DNA of 32,958 nt from Acidovorax sp. CCYZU-2555 (GTDB lineage: Bacteria; Pseudomonadota; Gammaproteobacteria; Burkholderiales; Burkholderiaceae_C). The DNA lies in the NCBI RefSeq assembly GCF_018413525.1, contig NZ_JAHCDD010000068.1:1-32958 (forward strand), written 5' to 3'. The notes below the pieces were generated by a model. It made no database searches. It worked only from the letters and a program-made list of their open reading frames with translations, and had not been told where the DNA came from. The first letter of the stretch is position 1, and each line of letters begins with the position of its first letter. The position numbers were made by a program, and so were the translations under genes. Positions 25,190-32,958 of this stretch are shown in pieces.

Positions 25190-26635
25190 TCAGCGTTGCG
25201 TGGCCGGGGCCTGCGCGTTGCTGGCCAGCGGCGTGACCGAGCTGACCCCACCGCCCAGTGCCTTGTACAGCAGCAGCTGGTTCTGCACCCGCGCCAGGCG
25301 CACCTGCACCACCGACTGCTCGAGCGTGAACAGCGTGCGCTGGGCATCGAGCAGATCGAGGTAGCTCGACACGCCGTTGCTGTAACGCAGATCGGACAGC
25401 TTCAGGCGCACGGTTTCCGCTTCGAGCTGGGCGAGCTGGGCGCGGTCCTGCTCCTGCAGCGTGGCCTGGCTGTCGAGCGCGTCGGAGACTTCACGGAATG
25501 CGGTCTGGATGGCTTTCTCGTACTGGGCGACAGCGATCTGGCGACCCACCTGGGCGGCGTCGAGGTTGGCGCTGTTGCGGCCGGCATCGAAGATCGGCAG
25601 CAGCGCCGACGGGGCGAGCGTGAAGCCCCAGGCGCCGCTCTTGAACAGCCCCGACAGTTCGCCGCTGGCCGTGCCCACCTGCGCCGTGAGGGCGATGCGC
25701 GGGAAGAAATTCGCGCGCGCCGCACCGATGTTGGCGTTGGCACCGATCAGCACCTGCTCCGCCTGGCGGATGTCGGGGCGCTGGATCAGCAGATCGGAGG
25801 GCAGGCCCGCGGGCAGCGGGGTCAGCGCCGGCACCTGGTTCAGGCGCGTGCCGGCAATGCTCGCATTGATCTCTGGCGGCAGCGACTGGCCCAGCAGCAG
25901 GGTCAGCGCATTCGCGTCGAGCGCACGTTGGCGCTGTTGCTGGGCGAGCGTGGCGCGCGCGGCTTCGGTCAGCGACACCGCCTGGCGGTAGTCGAGCTCG
26001 GAGGTCGCGCCCGCGTCGAAGCGCAGCTTGGTCAGATCGACCGAGGCTTCACGCGTCTCGAGGGTGCGGCGCGAGATCGCGAGCAATTCCTCGTCGGCCA
26101 GCAGCGTGTACCAGGCGCTGGCGACCGAAGCCACCAGGCTCACCTGCGCGGCGCGCATGCCTTCTTCGCTCGCGAGGTACTGGGCCAGTGCCTGCTGCTT
26201 GAGGCTGCCGACGCGGCCGAAGAAGTCGAGCTCCCAGGCCGTGGTCTGCAGTCCCACGTTGTAGGCGTTGGCGTAGCCGCCATTGACCGTATCGGGCGCA
26301 CGCGACGCCGTCATGCCGCCGTTGATGGTCGGGAACTGGTCGGCGCGCGTGATCCGGTACTGGGCCCGGGCCTGCTCGATGTTCAGCACCGCAACCTGCA
26401 GGTCGCGGTTGTTCGTGAGCGCCAGGCCGATCAGCTGTTGCAGGCGGGCATCGGTGAAGTATTCCTGCCAGGGCAGAGCGGCAGCCGCCTGCGCGCTCGC
26501 ATCGGCAGCCCCTTGCGAGGCGCTGCTGTAGGCGGCGGGCACGGGCGCCGCGGGGCGCTCGTAGGTGGGAATGAACGAGCAGCCGGCCATCAGCAAGGCC
26601 GCTGCCAGCGCCACGGGAGTGCAGCGGTTAATCAT
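25190..26635 (-). CDS. Outer-membrane efflux lipoprotein (OprM/NodT family)
   Basis: 481 residues. Lipobox LLMAGC, Cys19. Two repeated outer-membrane efflux (TolC-type) domains follow: the first with ALPWQEYFTDARLQQLIGLA and NNRDLQVAVLNIEQARAQYR, the second with RPDIRQAEQVLIGANANIGA, FFPRIALTAQVGTASGELSG and FREVSDALDSQATLQEQDRA. It forms the trimeric channel through the outer membrane for the AcrB-like pump. It overlaps the 3' end of the pump gene by eight bases, so translation is coupled. Confidence 0.96.
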   Translation of the reverse strand: MINRCTPVALAAALLMAGCSFIPTYERPAAPVPAAYSSASQGAADASAQAAAALPWQEYFTDARLQQLIGLALTNNRDLQVAVLNIEQARAQYRITRADQFPTINGGMTASRAPDTVNGGYANAYNVGLQTTAWELDFFGRVGSLKQQALAQYLASEEGMRAAQVSLVASVASAWYTLLADEELLAISRRTLETREASVDLTKLRFDAGATSELDYRQAVSLTEAARATLAQQQRQRALDANALTLLLGQSLPPEINASIAGTRLNQVPALTPLPAGLPSDLLIQRPDIRQAEQVLIGANANIGAARANFFPRIALTAQVGTASGELSGLFKSGAWGFTLAPSALLPIFDAGRNSANLDAAQVGRQIAVAQYEKAIQTAFREVSDALDSQATLQEQDRAQLAQLEAETVRLKLSDLRYSNGVSSYLDLLDAQRTLFTLEQSVVQVRLARVQNQLLLYKALGGGVSSVTPLASNAQAPATQR

Positions 26636-29600
26636 GGCGCAAGGCCTCCGGGTTGTGGGCAGCAGCTTCGGGGGAATCGATGTCCTCGGCGTGCTTCTTG
26701 CCCTTGAAGAGCGAGCGAACGATCACAAAGAAGACGGGCACGAAGAACACCGCCAGCACCGTGCCGGTGATGATGCCGCCGAGCACGCCGGTACCGATCG
26801 CGCGCTGGCTGGCCGAGCTTGCGCCCGAGGCCAGCACCAGCGGCACCACGCCCAGGCCGAAGGCCAGCGAGGTCATGATGATCGGGCGGAATCGCAGGTG
26901 GGCGGCTTCGATCGCGGCCTGAACCACGCTCTTGCCCTGGGCCTGCAGGTCCTTGGCGAACTCGATGATCAGAATCGCGTTCTTCGCCGTCAAACCAATG
27001 ATGGTGATCAGCCCGACCTGGAAATACACGTCGTTGGAGTAGCCACGCAGCAGCGTGCCCAGCACCACCCCGAGCACGCCCAGCGGCACGACCAGAATCA
27101 CCGCCAGCGGAATCGTCCAGCTTTCGTACAGCGCGGCCAGGCACAGGAACACGGCCAGGATGGCGAAGCTGTACAGGATCAGCGATTGCGAGCCGGCCAG
27201 CTTTTCTTCATACGACTGGCCAGTCCATTCGTAGCCGAAGCCTTCGGGCAGCTGGGCGACCATGCGCTCGATTTCCGCCATCGCATCACCCGTGCTGTAG
27301 CCGGGTGCGGGCACGCCGGTGATCTTCATCGCGGGGTAGCCGTTGTAGCGCAGCGTCTGCTGCGCGCCGACGACCCAGCGCGTGGTGGCAAAGGCCGAGA
27401 ACGGCACGGGTGCACCCTGGGCGTTGGGCGCCGTGAGCTGCATCAGGTCTTCGCCCTGCATCCGCGCAGGCGCGTCGGCCTGCACGATCACGCGCTGCAG
27501 ACGGCCCTTGTTCGGGAAGTCATTGACGTAGCTCGAACCCAGCGAGGTGGACAGCGTCGAGTTGATCGCGCTGAACGCCACGCCCAGGGCGCTGGCCTTG
27601 TCGCGGTCGATGTCGATCTGCAGCTGCGGCGCATCTTCCAGGCCTTCGGGACGGACCTGGGTCAGCACCTTGCTTTGCGAGGCCATGCCCAGCAATTGGT
27701 TGCGTGCGTTCACCAGCGCGGTGTGGCCGTTGCTGCCACGGTCCTGCAGGCGCAGCGTGAAGCCCGACGAGTTGCCGAGTTCGGGAATGGGCGGCGGGCT
27801 CAGCGCGAACACGAAGGCGTCGCGCACGCCGGACATCGCGCCCATGATGCGGCCGGCGATTGCGTCCGCCGAATGCTCCGCGCCATGGCGTTCGCCCCAG
27901 TCCTTGAGCGTGATGAACGCCAGGCCGGCATTCTGTCCCTGGCCCGAGAAGCTGAAGCCCAGCACGCTGACCATGCTCGAGACTTCAGGCTGCTTGAGCG
28001 CGAACTTTTCCACTTCTTCCATCACTGCCTGGGTACGTTGCAGCGTGGCGCCGGGCGGCAGCTGGACGTTGGCGATGACCGTGCCCTGGTCTTCACCGGG
28101 CAGGAAGGAGGTGGGCAGGTTCTTGAAGATCAGCGCCGCGGCACCGAGGATGGCGGCGTAGATGATCAGGTAGCGTGCGGCTTTCTTGAGCATGCGCGCG
28201 ACCACGCTTTCATAGCCCTTGGCGGTCTGGCTGAAGCGGCGGTTGAACCAGGTGAAGAACTTGTTCTTCTTGGCGTCGTGGTCGACGGGCTTGAGCAGCG
28301 TGGCGCACAGCGCGGGCGTCAGCGACAGCGCCATGAACGCCGAGAAGGCGATCGAGGCGACCATCACGGTGGCGAACTGGCGATAGATGTTGCCCGTGGA
28401 GCCGGCGAAGAACGCCAGCGGCACGAACACCGAGATCAGCACCACGGTCACGCCGATGATGGCGCCCGAGATCTGGCCCATCGCCTTGCGCGTTGCGGCG
28501 CGCGGCGGCAGCTTTTCCTCTTCCATGATGCGCTCGACGTTCTCGACCACCACGATGGCATCATCCACCACGATACCGATCACCAGCACCATGCCGAACA
28601 TGGTCAGCACGTTGATCGAGAAGCCCAGGGCCAGCAGCGTGGCAAAGGTGCCCAGCAGCGCGATAGGCACGACGATGGTTGGAATGATGGTGTAGCGCCA
28701 GTTCTGCAGGAACAGGAACATCACCAGGAACACCAACGCCACGGCTTCGACCAGGGTCTTCGCGACCTGCTTGATCGAGATGCTCACGAAGTTCGAGCTG
28801 TCGTAAGGAATCGACCATTCGACCCCTTCAGGGAAGAACTTCTGCAGTTCCTCGAGCTTGGCGCGCACATCCTTGGCGGCGGCCAGCGCATTGCCCGAGG
28901 GCGACAGCTGGACGCCGATACCGACGGCGGGCTGGCCGTTCAGGCGCGCCGAGGTCGACAGGCTTTGCTGGCCGATTTCGATGCGTGCCACATCCTTCAG
29001 GCGCACGGTCGAGCCGTCGGCCTGGGCGCGCAGCACGATGTTGCCGAACTGCTCGGGCGTGGACAGCTGGCCGCGCACGGTGACCGTTGCCGAGATCGAC
29101 TGGCCCGTGATGTTGGGCAGCTCGCCGATCGCGCCGGACGCGACCTGGGCGTTCTGCGACTGGATGGCGGCCGTGACTTCAGCCGACGACAGGTTGAAAC
29201 CCTGCAGCTTGGCGGGGTCGATCCAGATGCGCATGGCCTGTTCGGAGCCGAACAGCTGCACCTGACCGATGCCGGTGACGCGCTGGAGTTCGGGCACCAG
29301 ATTGCGCGTCGCGTAATCGCCCAGCGCCGTCGTATCCCATTCGGGGTTCTTCGACGCCAGCATCGCGAACAGCAGGAAGTTGGCCGACGACTTGTCGACC
29401 TTCACACCTTGCTGTGTCACGGCTGCGGGCAGGCGCGGCGTGGCGCGCGACAGGCGGTTCTGCACGTCGACCTGGGCCAGCTCGGGATTGGTTCCCTGCG
29501 CAAAGCTCACGGTGATCGAACCCGTGCCGTTGGCCTGGGCCACGGACTCCATATAGAGCAGTCCGGGCGAGCCGTTCATCTCGCGCTCAATCACGGACAG

Positions 29601-29783
29601 CACGCTGTCTTCCAGGGTCTGGGCGGAAGCACCGGGATAGGCGGTGCTGATGACGATGGCCGGAGGGGCCACAGGAGGGTACTGCGCAATCGGCAATTGC
29701 GTGAGTGATACCGCGCCCATCACGATGATGAACAGCGCGATCACCCATGCAAAGATGGGGCGCTCAATAAAAAACTTGGCCAT
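26628..29783 (-). CDS. acrB: RND multidrug efflux pump, inner-membrane transporter (AcrB/MexB type)
   Basis: 1051 residues, the normal HAE1-RND length. It begins MAKFFIERPIFAWVIALFII and has twelve membrane helices with two large periplasmic loops. The proton-relay aspartates are Asp407 and Asp408 in GIVVDDAIVVVENVER, at the same number as in E. coli AcrB, and the relay lysine is in GLTAKNAILIIEFAKD. It drives export of hydrophobic and amphipathic drugs by proton antiport. Eleven bases after the adaptor gene. A 1047-codon frame runs antisense to it and was rejected as a shadow. Confidence 0.97.
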   Translation of the reverse strand: MAKFFIERPIFAWVIALFIIVMGAVSLTQLPIAQYPPVAPPAIVISTAYPGASAQTLEDSVLSVIEREMNGSPGLLYMESVAQANGTGSITVSFAQGTNPELAQVDVQNRLSRATPRLPAAVTQQGVKVDKSSANFLLFAMLASKNPEWDTTALGDYATRNLVPELQRVTGIGQVQLFGSEQAMRIWIDPAKLQGFNLSSAEVTAAIQSQNAQVASGAIGELPNITGQSISATVTVRGQLSTPEQFGNIVLRAQADGSTVRLKDVARIEIGQQSLSTSARLNGQPAVGIGVQLSPSGNALAAAKDVRAKLEELQKFFPEGVEWSIPYDSSNFVSISIKQVAKTLVEAVALVFLVMFLFLQNWRYTIIPTIVVPIALLGTFATLLALGFSINVLTMFGMVLVIGIVVDDAIVVVENVERIMEEEKLPPRAATRKAMGQISGAIIGVTVVLISVFVPLAFFAGSTGNIYRQFATVMVASIAFSAFMALSLTPALCATLLKPVDHDAKKNKFFTWFNRRFSQTAKGYESVVARMLKKAARYLIIYAAILGAAALIFKNLPTSFLPGEDQGTVIANVQLPPGATLQRTQAVMEEVEKFALKQPEVSSMVSVLGFSFSGQGQNAGLAFITLKDWGERHGAEHSADAIAGRIMGAMSGVRDAFVFALSPPPIPELGNSSGFTLRLQDRGSNGHTALVNARNQLLGMASQSKVLTQVRPEGLEDAPQLQIDIDRDKASALGVAFSAINSTLSTSLGSSYVNDFPNKGRLQRVIVQADAPARMQGEDLMQLTAPNAQGAPVPFSAFATTRWVVGAQQTLRYNGYPAMKITGVPAPGYSTGDAMAEIERMVAQLPEGFGYEWTGQSYEEKLAGSQSLILYSFAILAVFLCLAALYESWTIPLAVILVVPLGVLGVVLGTLLRGYSNDVYFQVGLITIIGLTAKNAILIIEFAKDLQAQGKSVVQAAIEAAHLRFRPIIMTSLAFGLGVVPLVLASGASSASQRAIGTGVLGGIITGTVLAVFFVPVFFVIVRSLFKGKKHAEDIDSPEAAAHNPEALRHD

Positions 29784-29794
29784 GACGGACGCCT

Positions 29795-31090
29795 TTACTT
29801 GTCAGCCGCGGCTGCAGGTGCGGTAGCCGGGGCTGCTGCGGCCGGGGCTGCGGCTGCAGCGGGTGCCGCAGTCGCTGGTGCGGAGCCAGGCGCTGTCCAT
29901 GGCACCGGCGTCACGGGCGTGCCCGGCGGCATCATCTGCAGTTTCTGGAAGCCATCGACCATGACCTTCTCGCCGGCCTTGAGGCCGTCGAGCACGATCC
30001 ATTGCTGGTTCTGCGCGGCGCTGACCTTGATGCTGCGCTGGGAGATCTTGCCGTCGTCACCGACCACCGACACGATGTCGCCGTTCTCGCTGCGTGTCAC
30101 GGCCTGCTGGGGCAGGGTGATGGCGTTCACGGCCTGGGCCTGTTCAACCTGCACGCGTACATATAGACCTGGCAGCAGCATTCCCTTGGGATTGGGGACT
30201 TCGGCGCGCAGCGTGACCTGGCCGGTGGCGCTGTCGACGGTCAGGTCGGTGAACAGCAGCTTGCCCGGACGTTCGTAGACGCTGCCGTCTTCCAGAATCA
30301 CCTTCACGCTCGCCGAGTCGTTGCCCGAGGCTTTCTTCAGCTTGCCTTCGGCCATGGCCTTGCGCAGCTTGAACGCTTCGCTCGACGACTGGGTGAAGTT
30401 GACGTAGACGGGGTCGATCTGCTGGATCACGGCCAGCGGAGTGGCTTCGCCCTGGCCGACCAGCGCACCTTCGGTGACCAGCGACTGGCCGATGCGGCCC
30501 GAGATGGGGGCCGTGACCTTGGCATAGCCGAGGCTGATCTCGGCCGTGCGCACATTGGCCTTGCCCGCAGCGACATCGGCCAGCGCTTGTTTATATGCGG
30601 CTTCGGCGTTCACGAAGTCCTGCTTGCTGATCGCATTGGCGGCGACCAGGGGCTTGTAGCGCTCGAGCTGGGCCGCGGCCTGCGCGAGATTGGCTTCCGA
30701 GCGGGCCAGCGCGGCGCGCGAGCTTTGCGCCGTGGCTTCATAGGAAGCGGCGTCGATGCGGTACAGCGCCTGGCCGGCCTTGACGTCGCTGCCTTCGCGG
30801 AACAGGCGCTCGAGCAGAATGCCGGCGCTGCGAGCGCGCACCTGGGCCACGCGCGAGGCTTCGACGCGTCCCGGCAGTTCAGTGACCAGGCCCACATCGC
30901 CGGGGGTGGCGACCACGACACCGACCTGCACCTTGGGTGCCTGACCGGCGGCTGCAGGCGGCTTGCCTTCGGCCGGCTTGTCGCCACATGCGGCCAGCGT
31001 GAGCGCGGCCGAGATGGCCAGCACCAGGGTGGCGTGGCGGTATAGGCGACGGGGTGGTTGGGCGTCGGGCGCGTTGCGCGTGCTGTGCAT
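29795..31090 (-). CDS. acrA: RND efflux periplasmic adaptor (AcrA/MexA type)
   Basis: 431 residues. Lipobox LTLAAC, Cys35, with an Arg-rich n-region. Lipoyl/barrel-sandwich halves (ARSAGILLERLFREGSDVKA and AKVTAPISGRIGQSLVTEG) flank a helical hairpin (SRAALARSEANLAQAAAQLE to ANVRTAEI); a beta-barrel and membrane-proximal domain follow. The last 45 residues are an Ala/Pro-rich low-complexity tail. It joins pump and outer-membrane channel. First gene of the operon, divergent from acrR over a shared operator. Confidence 0.96.
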   Translation of the reverse strand: MHSTRNAPDAQPPRRLYRHATLVLAISAALTLAACGDKPAEGKPPAAAGQAPKVQVGVVVATPGDVGLVTELPGRVEASRVAQVRARSAGILLERLFREGSDVKAGQALYRIDAASYEATAQSSRAALARSEANLAQAAAQLERYKPLVAANAISKQDFVNAEAAYKQALADVAAGKANVRTAEISLGYAKVTAPISGRIGQSLVTEGALVGQGEATPLAVIQQIDPVYVNFTQSSSEAFKLRKAMAEGKLKKASGNDSASVKVILEDGSVYERPGKLLFTDLTVDSATGQVTLRAEVPNPKGMLLPGLYVRVQVEQAQAVNAITLPQQAVTRSENGDIVSVVGDDGKISQRSIKVSAAQNQQWIVLDGLKAGEKVMVDGFQKLQMMPPGTPVTPVPWTAPGSAPATAAPAAAAAPAAAAPATAPAAAADK

Positions 31091-31188
31091 GGTTTTTTCC
31101 TAGGAATGAATCAGCGTCGGAGCATGCAAGGCGTGCGTGTCAATATGACGAGCACAGGCGCGCAATGCCCCTGAAAAGAGCTTGGCGA

Positions 31189-31216
31189 TTGTACATACAT
31201 CCATGAATGTATAATA
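31189..31216. promoter_or_regulatory. AcrR/TtgR-type operator with back-to-back -10 boxes
   Basis: From 31192 the plus strand reads tacatacat (31192-31200), cca, tgaatgtat (31204-31212). The E. coli AcrR site has the same two blocks separated by ttg, so only the three central bases and the outermost right bases differ. The symmetric core is atacat (31195-31200) / atgtat (31207-31212). It covers a -10 box TATAAT (31210-31215) for acrR and a -10 box TACAAT (31193-31188, minus strand) for the pump operon. One bound repressor could thus shut both promoters. Confidence 0.8.
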
Positions 31217-31311
31217 AGTCCCCTGCCTGAACTGAGGACATTGTGACCTCAGTGCGCTTCCTGCGCACTAGTGTGTGCACGCCGCGCACTACCAATATCT
31301 GGAGAAATGTC

Positions 31312-32034
31312 ATGGCCCGTAGAACCAAAGAAGATGCGGTAGCGACGCGCAATGCCTTGCTGGATGCCGCCGAGCAGGTTTTCCTGGCGCAAGGCGTTTC
31401 CCAGTCGTCGCTTGCGGCCATCGCCAAGGAGGCCGGCGCCACGCGTGGCGCGGTCTATTGGCATTTCAAGGACAAGCTCGATCTGTTCAACGCCATGATC
31501 GACCGCGTGACCATGCCGCTCGATCAGGTAATGTATGGGGGCGTGGGCCAGCTGTCGGAGGCCGGGCCGCTGCCGCGCATGTGCCGGGTGATGTATCTGC
31601 TGCTGAACGGCCTGGTGACCGATGACCGCATTCGCCGCGTGTTCACCATACTGATGCATCGCATGGAGTTTGTCGGCGAACTGGCGGCATTGCAGGTGCG
31701 GCATACCTCATCGATGAACGAATTCACGCGCCAGCTGGCGCTGGATTTCGCGGCCGTGGCGCAGGAGCAGCGGCTGCAGTTGAACGGCCCGCCGCAATTG
31801 CTGGCCATAGGCCTGCGCTCGCTGCTGGATGGGTTGATGCATTCGTGGCTCATGAGTGTCGAGGGCTTCGATCTTGAAAAGGACGGTCTTGCGGCAATCC
31901 AGGTGTATCTCGTGGGCGCGGGTCTGCCACAGGCGGCGGTGGCGGCGGCGTTTGCCGAGGCTACGACCATCCCCAACCCGCTGACCGGTGGCGCGCGCCT
32001 GCCCTGCGGCTATGTAGATAGCGCGATTACGTGA
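31312..32034 (+). CDS. acrR: TetR-family repressor of the efflux operon (AcrR/TtgR type)
   Basis: 240 residues from the ATG at 31312, after a ctggagaaatgtc ribosome site; an upstream GTG at 31243 has no support. N-terminal helix-turn-helix at about 32-51 (SLAAIAKEAGATRGAVYWHF) with the start MARRTKEDAVATRNALLDAA, near that of AcrR and TtgR. The C-terminal ligand-binding domain is typical to about 215, then a tail of about 25 residues. It is expected to repress acrAB and itself and to release DNA on binding pump substrates. Confidence 0.94.
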   Translation: MARRTKEDAVATRNALLDAAEQVFLAQGVSQSSLAAIAKEAGATRGAVYWHFKDKLDLFNAMIDRVTMPLDQVMYGGVGQLSEAGPLPRMCRVMYLLLNGLVTDDRIRRVFTILMHRMEFVGELAALQVRHTSSMNEFTRQLALDFAAVAQEQRLQLNGPPQLLAIGLRSLLDGLMHSWLMSVEGFDLEKDGLAAIQVYLVGAGLPQAAVAAAFAEATTIPNPLTGGARLPCGYVDSAIT

Positions 32035-32086
32035 ATTCCAGGCAAAGTCGTGCGACAATGCCGATTGCTTTGGACCTCGGTCCGGG

Positions 32087-32162
32087 GCGGCTGTAGCTCA
32101 GTGGATAGAGTATTGGCCTCCGAAGCCAAGGGTCGTGGGTTCGATCCCCGCCAGCCGCACCA
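32087..32162 (+). tRNA. tRNA-Arg (anticodon CCG)
   Basis: Acceptor gcggctg (32087-32093) pairs with cagccgc (32152-32158); CCA is encoded (32160-32162). Anticodon stem ttggc/gccaa with loop ctccgaa gives CCG at 32120-32122. T-loop ttcgatc intact. It lies 52 bases after acrR. It reads CGG codons. Confidence 0.97.
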
Positions 32163-32204
32163 GTCTTGTACGAAAGTACGAAATAAAGCGAAAAAATAGC
32201 AGAT

Positions 32205-32235
32205 TTGTTTTTGACGTCAAAAATGCTGCTACAAT
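32205..32235 (+). promoter_or_regulatory. Promoter region with perfect 16-base palindrome before tRNA-Tyr
   Basis: tttttgacgtcaaaaa (32208-32223) is a perfect palindrome. Farther out, tagcag (32197-32202) and ctgcta (32226-32231) extend the dyad. A -10 box TACAAT (32230-32235) is ten bases before tRNA-Tyr; the -35 is either TTGTTT (32205-32210, spacer 19) or TTGACG inside the palindrome (32211-32216, spacer 13, too short). A promoter for the tRNA-tuf operon is likely; the palindrome may be a regulator site. Confidence 0.5.
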
Positions 32236-32245
32236 CGAATTCTTC

Positions 32246-32331
32246 GGAGGGGTGCCCGAGTGGCTAAAGGGGGCAGACTGTAAATCTGTTGGCTTACGCC
32301 TACACTGGTTCGAATCCAGTCCCCTCCACCA
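32246..32331 (+). tRNA. tRNA-Tyr (anticodon GTA)
   Basis: Acceptor ggagggg (32246-32252) pairs with cccctcc (32321-32327); CCA encoded. Anticodon GTA at 32280-32282 in loop ctgtaaa. A long variable arm, as expected for bacterial tRNA-Tyr. Start of the Tyr-Gly-Thr-tuf array. Confidence 0.97.
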
Positions 32332-32386
32332 GTTTTTGGTTGAAGAGTTTGAAGATGCTTATGCCAGCATCGACGCACAGAAAAGT

Positions 32387-32460
32387 GCGGGAGTAGTTCA
32401 ATGGTAGAACCCTAGCCTTCCAAGCTAATGACGCGGGTTCGATTCCCGTCTCCCGCTCCA
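32387..32460 (+). tRNA. tRNA-Gly (anticodon TCC)
   Basis: Acceptor gcgggag (32387-32393) pairs with ctcccgc (32450-32456); CCA at 32458-32460. Anticodon TCC at 32419-32421 in loop cttccaa. Same anticodon and place as glyT in the E. coli tufB operon. Confidence 0.97.
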
Positions 32461-32508
32461 ATTTGTGTGTAGCGTTTTTTATTTGAATTGTCGCAAGACA
32501 GTTTGAAT

Positions 32509-32583
32509 GCCCATGTGGCTCAGTGGCAGAGCACTCCCTTGGTAAGGGAGAGGTCGCGGGTCCGATTCCCGCCATGGGCACCA
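32509..32583 (+). tRNA. tRNA-Thr (anticodon GGT)
   Basis: Acceptor gcccatg (32509-32515) pairs with catgggc (32573-32579); CCA at 32581-32583. Anticodon GGT at 32541-32543 in loop ttggtaa with stem ctccc/gggag. Equivalent to thrT of the E. coli tufB operon; 75 bases before tuf. Confidence 0.97.
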
Positions 32584-32658
32584 GCTTTCTGGTGCTTCCG
32601 CTAGATGGTTGCGCCGAGTCCTGTTGTGTAGTTTTAGATTTTTTTCGGAGTCGGAAAA

Positions 32659-32958
32659 ATGGCAAAAGGAAAATTCGAGCGCACCAAGCCCCACGTCAAC
32701 GTGGGCACCATTGGTCACGTTGACCATGGCAAGACGACACTGACGGCTGCTATCGCAACCGTTCTGTCCGCCAAGTTTGGTGGCGAAGCCAAGAAGTACG
32801 ACGAAATCGACAAGGCGCCTGAAGAAAAGGCCCGTGGTATTACCATCAATACCTCGCACGTCGAATACGAAACCGCCGGTCGCCATTACGCTCACGTTGA
32901 CTGCCCAGGCCACGCTGATTATGTGAAGAACATGATCACCGGCGCTGCTCAGATGGAT
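32659..32958 (+). CDS. tuf: Elongation factor Tu, 5' part (second tuf copy)
   Basis: The first 100 residues, cut by the right edge of the window. G1 motif GHVDHGKT at 19-26, switch I RGITINT at 59-65 and G3 DCPGH at 81-85 are intact, so the GTPase domain looks functional. ATG at 32659 after tcggagtcggaaaa. It lies downstream of the four tRNA genes, the tufB position in other proteobacteria, and is in the same direction as the tuf at the left edge. Confidence 0.98.
   Translation, partial: MAKGKFERTKPHVNVGTIGHVDHGKTTLTAAIATVLSAKFGGEAKKYDEIDKAPEEKARGITINTSHVEYETAGRHYAHVDCPGHADYVKNMITGAAQMD

Noticed and set aside
26565..29708. A 1047-codon open frame on the plus strand, antisense to the RND pump gene
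   Set aside because: Its product is a His/Arg/Gln/Asp-rich string with no recognisable domain, as expected from reading a GC-rich gene backwards. The minus-strand frame is a full AcrB-type protein with all key residues.
32041..32086. Dedicated promoter for tRNA-Arg (GACAAT at 32054-32059)
   Set aside because: Only a weak -10 resemblance and no -35 hexamer at a proper distance; read-through from acrR is equally possible.

Overview
The window looks like a chromosome segment from a betaproteobacterium of the family Comamonadaceae (Acidovorax, Comamonas or Delftia type). The grounds are the protein sequences, the high GC content, the atpIBEFHAGDC and DUF493-lipB-lipA arrangements, and a GC-rich intergenic repeat between ptsH and ptsI of a type I associate with this family. 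It is housekeeping DNA. I see no prophage, insertion sequence, CRISPR array or plasmid gene.

Layout. 1-5616 (+): the 3' end of one tuf gene and the whole S10 ribosomal protein operon (rpsJ to rpsQ), closed by a strong terminator. The spc operon does not follow. 5674-8654: a Prx5-type peroxiredoxin, a GNAT acetyltransferase with a cytochrome b561 (-), a cytochrome c' (+) and a TlpA-type thioredoxin-fold protein (-). 8833-11474 (+): a PTS block (mannose-type EIIA, HPr, Enzyme I) with no sugar permease. 11475-11860: the only gene-free stretch above 300 bases. It holds an orphan Fur-box-like promoter followed by tandem terminators, a good candidate for an iron-responsive small RNA or microprotein. 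11861-13896 (-): DUF493, lipB and lipA for protein lipoylation. 14152-21273 (+): the complete F1Fo ATP synthase operon. 21340-23762 (-): a small lipoprotein and a lemA-TPM-TPM cassette. 23888-24418 (+): a conserved protein of unknown function. 24465-24989 (-): a membrane-anchored cytochrome c. 25190-31090 (-): a tripartite RND efflux operon, divergent from its TetR-type repressor (31312-32034) across an operator very close to the E. coli AcrR site. 32087-32958 (+): tRNA-Arg, tRNA-Tyr, tRNA-Gly and tRNA-Thr leading into a second tuf gene, the same Tyr-Gly-Thr-tufB order as in E. coli.

How it fits together. The ends carry translation genes and the middle carries energy metabolism (ATP synthase, cytochromes, lipoate for the 2-oxoacid dehydrogenases). 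The PTS block is probably regulatory. The efflux pump and its repressor form a self-contained resistance module. The two tuf genes lie in the same orientation about 32 kb apart and so form direct repeats around the whole segment. The least explained items are the Fur-box locus at 11509-11723, the hairpins with stable tetraloops inside the S10 operon (484-553), and a 16-base perfect palindrome between tRNA-Arg and tRNA-Tyr.
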